Shown here piece after piece: positions 36,401 to 47,737 of a stretch of 64,000 nucleotides of DNA (position 1 is the stretch's first letter; every line of letters begins with the position of its first letter). A program made the position numbers and the translations under genes. The notes under the pieces are model-generated. The model was not told the origin of the DNA. It ran no database searches and saw only the letters and a list, made by a program, of their open reading frames with translations. The stretch comes from Molossus alvarezi (taxonomy: Eukaryota > Chordata > Mammalia > Chiroptera > Molossidae), in NCBI GenBank assembly GCA_037176705.1, contig CM073891.1:95353827-95417826 (forward strand). The letters are read 5' to 3'.

Positions 36401-39400
36401 TATTTTAATTTTTTTTTTAATCCTCACTCGACATTTTTCCATATTTTGTTCAGATAGAGTGGGAGGGAGGGAGAGAGAGAGAGAGAGAAACATCGACGTG
36501 AAAGGGACACATCGAGTGGTTGCCACCGCACGACCTAACCAGGGCCGGCGACAAACTGCAACCGAGGTACGTGCCCTTAGCAGGAACCGAACCCGGGTCT
36601 CTCTGGACCGCAGGCCGACGCTCTAACCGCTGAGCCAAACCAGCCAGGGTGATATCTAGCTTTTTAATGGGAACCTGATGTTTAATAAAAATAGCAATGG
36701 CTAACATTTATTGAAAGCCTACTATATGCCAGGCACTCTTCTAAGTAATTAGATTTATTTGCTCATTTAAACTTCAACAGTCCTGTGGGGCAGGAACCAT
36801 TATTATCTCCATTTTACAAATGGGTAGATTGAAGCACAGTTAGGTTACTTGCCCAAGATCACATGCTAGAAAGTGATAGAATTTGGATTCAAACCCAGAC
36901 CATGTGGCTTTAGAACCACCACTACATCTCGGATAAAACTAAAAAACTCAATCCCTCAAACAGCCTCAACAGTCAGTAACAGTGAAGAATTTACATAATT
37001 GGTTACATAGTCCAGGAGCCAGGGTTTCATGTTGAATAGCAAGCATTTACATTCAATTTGGACCTGACTTTGAGGTCTTTGATTACCCAAACTGAATGTC
37101 TGTACTGCTGCAATTGTACCCGTGTAATCAAAGAGTTATTTCTTCATTGCTTGGTTTATCCTTGGAGATTGATTCCCCAGCCCACATATTTTCATGTTTT
37201 CTGGAAGTCTTTTAAGATTTAACCTAAATTTTTATTTTCTAGATGATCCAGACCCTGATGATGGATTTAACTATAAACAGATGATGGTTAGAGATGAACG
37301 GAGGTTTAAAATGGCAGACAAGGATGGAGACCTCATTGCCACAAAGGAAGAATTCACAGCTTTCCTGCACCCTGAGGAATATGACTACATGAAAGACATA
37401 GTAGTGCAGGTAGGTGAGAGCAGGGATTCTCGACGAATATAATTTCTCTTTTTGTTGCTTATGTGTGTTTCCCCTTTCACATTTCCTGTGTATTTGGAAG
37501 CAGTATAAGTGCTGGCCAGGTTGGATCCAGGCTCTGTCACTCTGTTTTTCTGTGATCAAGTCATTTATCTTAGGTGCTATAGACTTTGTCTTTAGTATGA
37601 CAATACTTATCATCAGATCATGTATTTTGCCATTTAATTGGTGGCTTCATATTATAAGCATGAGAGAAAATCCTATTTTTTAAAAATATCTCATGACCTG
37701 TAATCAGTTATGGAGTAATAACAGTGATACCAAATAATTCTCACAGAAGGCAGTTACCAGTAAAACAAACTATAGCTATAGACATACTTACTGGTCACAT
37801 CTGTTAATATGGGTTCCGCAGGACTAGGACTACCAGATCATCATGGGTTTAGTGGATAGTTCATAATTAAGCAGTACCCGTGTCTCTTCAAGAAGACTCA
37901 TAGTTATTTTAGGTTGAAGTATAAAACACTGAAAATGTTTTATCATTAATAGTCTCTCAATCTTTTCTGTCTAGGAAACAATGGAGGATATAGATAAGAA
38001 TGCTGATGGTTTCATTGATCTAGAAGAGTATATTGGTAAGTTTGTTTCTGGCATTTCTCTTAGAAGGGGCTGAGAAGCTTTGGGAGATAGGTTCTTCCAT
38101 GGAAACAATTTACCCCATTGGTCAACTCTTAGCACATCATTAAGCTACACCAATGTGAGGAATAGTGGGTTGTGGTAAATTATCTGTAACAGAACTGTCC
38201 AATCAAAATGTAAATGTGAACCACATACGAAATATTAACTTTTTCATAGCCATATCAAAAAAAACATTATAAGTTTGACTCAGTTGAGTGTTGTCCCATG
38301 CACTGAGAAGTCACCAATTTAATTCCTAGTCAGGGCACATGCCCAGGTTGCAGCTGGATTCCCAGTGCAGGAGGCAGCCGGTAGATGTTTCTCCTCCCCC
38401 ATCTCCTTCTCTGTCTAAAATCAATAAAAACTATTTTTTTTTTTTTATTCTCACCCAAGGACATTTTTCCATTTTTTGTTCAGATAGAGTGGGAGTGGGG
38501 GAGAGAGAGAGGCCCTGGCCGGTTTGGCTCAGCAGTTAGAGTGTCGGCCCTCAAACCGGAGAGTCCCGGGTTAGGTTCCTGCTAAGGGCATGCACCTCGA
38601 TTGCAGTTCGTCCCCAACCCCAATTGGGGTCGTGTGGGTGGCAACCAGTCGATATGTCTCTCTCACATCGATGTTTCTCTCTCCCCCCCCCATCTGAAGA
38701 TAAATGCAAAAAATGTCCTTGGGTGAGGATTAAAAAAAAAAAATACATGAAAATAATTTCAGTAATATTTTATATAACCAAATATTATAATTTCAGTATT
38801 ACCATAAATTATTGAGGGTTTTTGTTTTTCCTACTAAGTCTTTGGAAGAGTATTTTATACATAAAGCACATCTCAGTTGGGACCATCCACATTTCACGTC
38901 CTCAATAGCCACACATGGTCACTGACTACCATACAGGCCAGCACTGATATAGTACATCCCAGATGCCCTGTGGAAGTGACAGTAAAGAGCTGCAGGGAGC
39001 CTAGACTGGCATAAGGAAACCCAGGAGAAGAAGATAAGGATTAGAATAAAAGAGATAGGTGGATGAATAAGGGACCAGGATTACTGGTTCATTAGAGCTG
39101 TGGTTCTCAACCTTCCTAATGCCACGACCCTTTAATACAGTTCCTCATGTTGTGGTGATCCCAACCATAAAATTATTCTTGTTGCTACTTCATAACTGTA
39201 ATTTTGCTACTGTTATGTCTTAGGCAAACCCTGTGAAAGGGTTGGTCGACTCCCAAAGGTCGTGACCCACAGGCTGACAACTGCTGCTTTAGAACCTTTT
39301 GTTTTCACTGTGTTCTAGTCATGTTTCCCATTTAGGTTCTCTTAAGTTACTCCTTTCTGCCATTTTTTCCTTGTAGTTGTCTATTTTTTAAAAAGTTGTT

Positions 39401-42400
39401 TTGTTTTGTTTTTGATGTTATACCTTTAAGGCTAATTTCTCCCAGGTAAAGCTGTTTTTATTTCTTCAGAATAATTTCATGATTTCCCCATTGCCTTAAA
39501 AAAAGGAGCTGCCTCTCTTACCAAGTGTTGACCAAATTGTTTCCCAATTACTATGATAGAAATTAAGATAAGTAAAGAAGCCCTGGCTGGTTTGGCTCAG
39601 CGGTTGGAGCATCGGCCCTCCAAACGAAGAGTCTCCGGTTAGATTCCGGTCAAGGACAGGTACCTCCGGTGCAATTTAATCCCCGGCCCTGGTTGGGGTC
39701 CTGTGGGAGGCAACCAATTGATGTCTCTCACATCAATTCACATCAATATTTATCTCTCTCTCTCTCCATTCTTCCCTCCCTCCCACTCTATCTGAAAATC
39801 AATGGAAAAATATCCTCAGGTGAGGATTTTAAAAAAAGATAAGTAAAGAAGAGATGAAAGATAATTATTATTTTTTAAACTGATCTTTATTGTTAAATGT
39901 ATTATAGCTGTCCCCTCTTTTTTCCCATTGACCTTCCCCTCCCCAATCCTGCCCCCCCTCCTGCCTTCCCCACACTATTGTGTCCATTGGTTATGCATAT
40001 ATGCATAGAAGTTCTCTGGTTTATCTCTTCCCACCCTCCCTGCCCCTTTCCCTTTGAGGTTCATCAGTCTAACAACCAATTTGTACTATATTTTTTTAAT
40101 CTGTTGTTTAAATATGTCTTTATTGCTTTTTTAGAGATAGGAACATCGATGTGAGAGAAACACTGATCGGCTGCCTCCCGCACACCCAATTTGTACTTTT
40201 GTACTTCTGAATTCTTTCATCTTTTTCACCCATTCCCCCAGCCCCCTCCCATTTGGCAAGCAACAGAAAGTTCTGTGTATCTATGAGTCTGTTTCTGTTC
40301 TGCTTGGTCATTTTATTTGTAGATTCAATTGTTGATAGATACATATTGTGATGATAATGTATGTTGGTGTGGACCCCTTCAGGATCATCTTATTTGGGAC
40401 TCTCTGTGCTTCTTGGACTTGTATACATGTTTCCTTCACCAAGTTAGGGAAGTTTTCTGTCATTATTTTGTCAAATAGGTTTTCAGTTTCTCTCTCTCCT
40501 CCTTCTGGCACCCCCATGATGTGAATGTTGGTACACTTGAAGTTGTCCCAGAGGCTCCTTACACTATCCTCATTTTTGGGGATTCTTTTTTCTTTTTGCT
40601 GTTCTGATTGGATGTTTTTCCTTCCTTATATTCCAAATCAATGGTTTGCTTCTTGGCTTTACCTACTCTACTATTGATTCCCTGTAAATTATTCTTTATT
40701 TCAGTTAGTGCATCCTTTATTTCTGACTGGTTCTTATTTATGTTGTTGATGTTCTCACTAAGTTCCTTGAAGGTCTCACCAAGTTCCTTGAAGGTCTCAC
40801 CAAGTTCCTTGAATGTCTCACCAGGTTCCTTGAGCAACCTTATAACCAGTGTTTCTGCATCTTATTGATTGCTTATCTCCATTTTGTTTAATTCCTTTCC
40901 TGGAGTTTTTTTTTTTTTTTTTTTTTTTTCATTTGGGACATGTTTCTTTGTCTCCTCATTTTGGCCGCTTCCCTGTGTTTTTTTCTGTATATTAGGTAGA
41001 GTTGCTATGTCTCCTAGGCTTTGTAGAGTGGCCTATTGTTGTAGGTGTCCTGTAGGATCCAGTGGCACAGCCTCCCTGGTAATCCCAGCTGGGCCCTCAA
41101 GGTTCACTCCTAGTGTGGACTGTACACCCGTCTTTTGTAATTGAGTCTTGATTGGTGTTGGCATGCCAATGGAAGGGATTTACTCAGGCTGATCAGCTGC
41201 AAGGACTGGCTGTGCCCACTGACCCACTGACCACTGGCCTCTGACTCCCTGGAGGATCAGCTGTGCAGGAGCCCAACACACAGAGCAAGACTGACTTCAT
41301 CCAGGCTCTTGTACTTACTGAGTTCATTAATTGAGTGTGTCGCTTGTGGAGGTGGTTGGGTGGTGGTGCTTTGATGTGGTCTGAAGCTGTCCACTGGGTG
41401 TGCTGGCTCTGGGGCAAGGTGAGCCTCTGCCTATGTTCTACCTGGGGCCACCCAGCATTGTGTTTATTTGTTTGTTTTTGTTTTTATTTTTTTAGAGAGA
41501 GAGGAAGGGAGAGAGAGATAGAAACATCGATGTGAGAGAGATACATCAACTGGCTGCCTCCTATACACCCCTTACTGGGGATCAAGCCTGCAACCTGGGT
41601 ATGTGCCCTGACCAGGAATTGAACTGTGACCTTTCAGTCCATGGGATGACGTTCAATCCACTGAGCCACACCGACCGGGCATGAATATCTTTGTTACAAA
41701 TGTCATTTCTTTTTTTTTTCCTCATCTGAGGACATTTTTCCATTTTTTGTTCAGGTAGAGTGGGAGGGAGAGAGAGGAAGAGAGAGAAAGAGAAACATCG
41801 ATGTGAAAGGGACACATCGAGTGGTTGCCACCCACATGACCCATCCAGGGCCAGGGACAAACTGCAGCCGAGGTACGCGCCCTTAGCGGGAACCGAACCT
41901 GGGTCTCTCTGTAGAGCAGGCCTACGCTCTATAACCGCTGAGCCAAACTGGCCAGGGCCAAATGTCATTTCATTTTGAAAAATACTAGGTAATTTTATAT
42001 TTTGAATTCCTGATTTACTGATAGTAACTTAATTTAGTGTACCACTGGTTTTGTGTTCTGTAAGCCAGTTTGTTTTTAGTCCTCTGATCTTTATTTTAAG
42101 CATGAAAGGGAGACTTAAACCCTACCTCTATCACCTGTCACTTAAACTGCATTGAACAATAATTTATTTACTCAGATTTTGTCTAATGAGACCTGATATT
42201 TATTTTCTAGAGTTATTCAGTTGAATTACTCCTTGAAAATTTACTGCTTTTTCCCCTAAGACTCAGTAATATACTTTTGAGTATTTTAGAGAAAGAGGGA
42301 TGAGCACTGGAACATAGGATTTTTTTTTTTCAATGTGATTTTTTTAGTTGAGTTCTTCAGTGGAAATAAATATCTGTGTGCATTTACTGAGCCCATTTCA

Positions 42401-42424
42401 AAGTTGACGTTTTCTACTGTTAAA

Positions 42425-42467
<43 letters not shown>

Positions 42468-42517
42468 TATATAACCTGAGGACACTTTTCCATTTTTTGT
42501 TCAGATAGAGTGGGAGG

Positions 42518-42571
<54 letters not shown>

Positions 42572-45500
42572 AACGTTGACACGAAAGGGATACATTGGCT
42601 GCCACCCGCACAACCAACCAGGGCCAGGGACAAACTGCAACCGAGGTACGTGCCCTTAGCAGGAACTGAACCCGGTCTCTCTGGACCACAGGCTGACGCT
42701 TTAACTGCTGAGCCAAACTGGCCAGGGCCTGCCTGTTAAAATATTTGTGTTTTTTTTGTTAATCCTCAGCCAAGGATATTTTTCCATTGATTTTCAGATA
42801 GAGTGGAATAGAGGGAGGGAGGGAGAGAAACATCAATGTGAGAAAGACACATTGACCAGTTGCCTCTAACCAGGGCCAGGGATCAAATCTGCAACCCAAG
42901 TACATGCCCTTGAGTGGAAATCGAATCTCTGACACTTTGATCTGTGGGCTGACACTCTCACCTCTGAGCCAAACTGTCCAGGGCTCTACTGTTAGATATT
43001 GTACTCTTCATTCTTGGTTTTTGCTATCTTACCACTATTCCTAAAACTGAGGGACTCATTTGAACCTTCTGAGGGGACGAAATAGGTTTTATAACAGTTA
43101 AGTACTATCATTTACCAAGCATTGAGGCCAAATGAGATAGTTCTGTCTCCCTCCCCATCATATAGATTCAAGGGCAAAGGAATTGTGTCTTGACACTACT
43201 GAAACTCAGCTGTGTATATGCTGCTTTCTTTTGCAAACCATCAACTAATGCTAACACTTTTATACCCAACTAATGGGCTTTGTTAAGCTGAAAGTCTCCC
43301 AGTATCTTCTGGTTTCTAGGGATGTGCTATCCTGTTGAGAGATCCTAAAGAAACAAGTAGTCTTTGACTCTTACATTTAGCATTAATAAAAAGTCTTCAG
43401 TTATACTGTTGAATTTTTGTTTTGTTTTGTTTTGTTTTTGCTTTTGCTTTTTTGGCTTTATTTCATTGTATGCTCTTATCTCCTTTGTCAACCTTTTAAA
43501 ATTATTAATTTATTTTTGTTACAGATGTTTCTCCTTTTTCCTCCATTGACACCCTCCTCCTGATCCCCACCCCCACCCCGTCCCCAGCATTATTGTCCAT
43601 GTCAATTGGTTACACATACATGCATATGAGTTCTGTGTTTTATCTCACCCATCCCCTTCTTCTGAGGTTTGTCAGTCTGTACCCTACTTCTATGTTTCTG
43701 GTTCTATTTTGTTCATCAGTTTGTTTTGTTCATTATATTCCACAAATACAATGTGTAATTTTTTTAATCTTTAAATGTAGTACAGAGCATTGAGGACATA
43801 CACAGAATTAGATAGAATAATATAATGAATCCCCAGGTGCCTATACCCAACCCCAACAGCCATCAGTCCATGCCCAATCCTTTCACTTCCTTACCTACCT
43901 CCTTTATTATTTTGAAGTAAATCCCAGTCATCATTTTATTGATAAACATTTGGTTATGTATCTCTTAAGATACATGTGTATTCCTGAAACTTTTAAAACA
44001 TAATTTCAAGAAATTAGTACTTTCTTAACATCATTATGTAGATTGAATTCTTTTTTTTTTTTTAATCCTCACTCGAGGGTATTTTTCCATTTATCTTCAA
44101 ATAGAGTAGAAAGGAGGGGGACAGAGAGAAACATCGATGTGAGAGAGACACGTTGGTTGCCTCCCGCATGACCCCAACCAGGGCCAGGGACCAAACCACA
44201 ATTGAGGTATATGCCCTTGACCAGAATCGAACCTGCGACTCTGGTCTGTGGGCCGAGCTCTAACTGTGACCCAAACTGGCCAGGGTGATTGAATCCTTTT
44301 TAAATAGAAAATTAAGTGGTATCATTCTTCTCTCTACTCATCTAGCTTTAAAATGCACTTACACTGTATTGTATAGTCTAGCTTTTATTAAAAGTATGTC
44401 TTTTATGCACACACTTACTCTAATTCACAACTTCGCAGTCTGTATACTGTGAAAGGTCTCCTTGACCCTTGGGACAGCTAGGGCAGGGTACTTGCCCAGT
44501 GGGTCATACAAATACTATATTTTCTGAATGTGCTGTATTGTGGTGGGTGGGGAGAGATTGGCAAGTCCTACTCTGAGGAACTTCTTGTGTTAACGCAGAA
44601 GGAATTGTTCTTTCTTAACCCTCAAATTCAGAAAAATGACAGTACTAACTGTCAAATTACAAAAATAATGTAATTTAGTAATGAGCTCGATGTCCTCTGT
44701 TCAGGGGAAAACAATTCATGTATTAGGCTACAGTGGCTCACAAGCAGTGGAGTCCTGGGGGATTTGTGGCAAGAGCGAGTGTTGGAGGAGGCAACACGGA
44801 AACGGCAGAACTGGCTAGGAGGTCGGGGATTTCCTTTACACGGCTAGAGGTCCTCTTTTCCAGGGTCAGGTAAACTGAGCTGGAGGATTGTGATTGGTGT
44901 AGGTTAGGTTTCCATGGCAGTGAGGCACTTAAGTGCAGGCTGACTTGGGTTTAGATTTGTGTCATGGGCCAGGCCACTGGGACAGCTTTCATTTTGTGGG
45001 TCCCAACATACAAATTACATTTATCATAGCTAAATAACTACCTTTGCTTAGAGCTACTAGAAACTATTTAAACTTCTATTAGGTGTGTTTCCACACCTTC
45101 TATGAAGTGTACCTACAGTTACTTAGATGTCACATAACTCAGGAGTCTTCAGACTTTTTCACTCACGTAATTCCTGAAAGAATTTTGACAAACAGTATTC
45201 CCTTACACATTTTGAAATTGGCATCTTAAATATTTAAGTAGAAATTTAAATAGTTGTATAGAAAAATCTCTGTAAATATTGATAAAGTACGTTAACTCTT
45301 AAATAAATCTTGTAAAATTAAAATACTTTAGCAACTTTCTAGCTACCATTATTCATATAAATAATTTAAACAAACCAACTTTAAAAATGTAATTAGGGAA
45401 TTCATGCCCTGACTCTGGTTAGACCATTGGCCTGCACAGGGAGGGGTCAATTGTCAGTCGAGGTTGCATGTTAGATCCCTGGCCCCAGCCAGGGCACATT

Positions 45501-47697
45501 GCAGGAGGCAGCTGATCCATGTGTCTCTCTCATATTGATGTTCCTCTCTCCCTCTTTCTCCCTCCCTCCCTTCTACTTTCTAGAAATCAATGGAAAAAAT
45601 ATCCTCAGGTGAGGATTAAATAAATAAATACTATGAAATTCAAATTTGGATTGAGTATAAAATAACAAAAAGTTGTTTTTGTAAAATGTGATAATAGCAT
45701 TATGGCTTTATAAGAAAATGCCCATTATTTTAGAGATACATTCTAAAATATACCAAGTAATTGGTTGGGGACAGTTTTGACTTATAACAAACACGTCTCA
45801 AGTTTTCCTGAGAATTTAAAACAGCACCTTTCCAAAACCAGTGGTCAGGTCTAATTAGTTACCATGGAGTGAAATGGAATGTAGGCAACAACTGTCTTGT
45901 AAAAGTTCGTCTTTTTCTTGATGTTAGTTGTCTCCCCTTATTTATGCATTTTTTAAAAGAGATACGGACTCTTTATTTTCAAAACCAGCTGCTGGAAATA
46001 TTTTTGTTTTAAGAGCAATTAAGGTGCAGGTAAATTCCTTGTTTTCTAAGTTCTCTCTGACCTAAAATACCCTTAGAACTTTTATTTGGTTCCAAACAGT
46101 TGGATGAGGAAAGGGGGTTAAACCAGATCAGCATGGAGCAGTCTTTGGAAAAAGGAAAATCCGTCTTTTCTGTGTATGTCTGTGCACACAGGTGACATGT
46201 ATAGCCATGATGGAAATGCTGATGAACCAGAATGGGTCAAGACAGAGAGAGAACAGTTTGTTGAGTTTCGAGATAAGAACCGTGATGGGAAAATGGACAA
46301 GGAAGAGACCAAAGACTGGATTCTTCCCTCAGACTATGATCATGCAGAAGCAGAAGCCCGGCACCTAGTTTATGAGTCAGACCAAAACAAGGTAAGTCTG
46401 GTCAGGCCCAAACAATCTAGCAGTGGTGGAAGTCTATTTCTAGGGGATTGCCTAAAATTCCTATTAAGGTACATAAAGCATTTACAGTCTTAATTAATCT
46501 AAGTCTGCTACCAACCTAAAGTTGGCAATTGAAAACTTACAGGGCAGCATTCACTGTCTGATCTCATTTTAGAAATCCCTTTGCCAAGTGTATGTAGCAT
46601 TGGAGGAATTAAGGCTTCAGAAGAGAACCTCTGTGTGTGTAACCTGTGCCCAGCATGTTCTCTTTGGATCCCCAAGAAATTTTCCTTGCTTTTTTTTCTT
46701 TGTTGTTTTCTTTGTTCTTTTACCAATTACAGGCTCATTTTGCCTACTCAAGGCTGGTCATATACTTTTTTTTTTTTTTTTTTTTTTTAATGTTTTATTG
46801 ATTTTTTTAGGGAGAGAGATAGAAACATCAGTGTGAGAAACATCAATTGACTGCCTCCTGCACGCCCCCTTTTGGGGATTGAGCCCACAACCCCAGGCAT
46901 GTGCCCTGACCGGGATTCAAACTGGGACCTCAATCCGTGGAATGATGCTCAATCCACTGAGCAACACTGGCGGGGCTGGTTATTTCCTTCTTAAATCAAA
47001 TATGCTTTTTAAAATTAAGTCCTTTGTGTAGTAGGTTATAAAAAAGCTTTTCCTGGAGCCTGTTAAAATTGTCCTTGATCAGTTATCTGCGAGGCATTTG
47101 TTTCATTAAAAGAGTGGTGTTACCCATCTAAACTGGGGGATTTTTAGCATTCTGAACATTCTTTTATCTAGGCTTATCTTCAGTTTCAAAAGCAGTTTCT
47201 TATCATCAAGCCTTTTTAAGGGTCAGTCTCTTTTGAGTTCTTACTCAGTCACTTCAGTAGCCAGGTGCTGTGTCCTGAGGATTGTAAGAAAAAGAAACTC
47301 ATGTAATCATCCCTTGGGAATCTGGCCTAGATAGTTTTTGAGATGAGTATCTGAGCCTTCATTGAGGATTGTGTCTGGAATCTGACTGGTAGCTAGGGCA
47401 TAATAGAGGTGAGGACTCTGCTTGATATTAGCAGATTTTGTTGTTCCCGTTAGGCTATGACTTGATCACTCTAAGTATTTTACCGAGTTCTTCTTGGCTA
47501 TCTACCCTTGCCTAGGAGACGGCCTGCATTTTGCTTGAAAGGAGGGCATTCTCCCCTTAAGAAACAAACCTGTGTCTCTCAGCATTGAGTTACTGATTGA
47601 GCTCTCTTATCTCTGTACTTCCACTTTTAACTTTCTTGATAAGAAAAAGGTATTAATTACTATTTGTGTGTGTGTGTGTATTTGTGTGTGTGTGTGT

Positions 47698-47737
<40 letters not shown>

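Larger units (their letters stand above)
33494..37242 (+). other. CALU: CALU intron after exon 3b
   Basis: 3.7 kb. The first 1.8 kb (33500-35330) is unusual for this window in holding no recognised repeat; it looks like unique AT-rich intronic sequence. Then come the RPS29 retrocopy, two Ves SINEs and a MIR. 36930-37242 holds nothing recognised except the acceptor tract. Confidence 0.8.
38188..38962. repeat. Old DNA-transposon-like repeat split by SINEs
   Basis: Left piece 38188-38274 (aactgtccaatcaaaatgta) and right piece about 38745-38962 (actaagtctttggaagagta, ctcaatagccacacatggtc) belong to the same family as 16060-16475. Three SINE pieces lie between them. Confidence 0.5.
39878..41465 (-). 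mobile_element. L1-derived element with ORF1 remnant but no ORF2
   Basis: On the minus strand: 5' region (about 41465-40870), then an L1 ORF1-like coding remnant. This has a coiled-coil segment (40837-40559, with [20 protein letters not shown]) and a following segment containing [14 protein letters not shown] and [15 protein letters not shown] motifs (to about 40340). A bat-L1-like 3' UTR follows (about 40330-39878, including the reverse of tatgcatatatgcataacca). The ORF1 C-terminal part and all of ORF2 are missing. ORF1 is broken by stops and frameshifts. A Ves tail fragment is inserted at 40098. Confidence 0.75.
38036..46191 (+). other. CALU: CALU intron between exons 5 and 6
   Basis: 8.2 kb, GT-AG. 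Repeats are listed separately. Nothing recognised in 38963-39090, 39290-39565, 41965-42415, 42990-43487, 44290-45400 and 45630-46191. Confidence 0.85.

Noticed and set aside
40608..41144. Plus-strand frames over the L1 remnant
   Set aside because: They are the antisense of the L1 ORF1 region.
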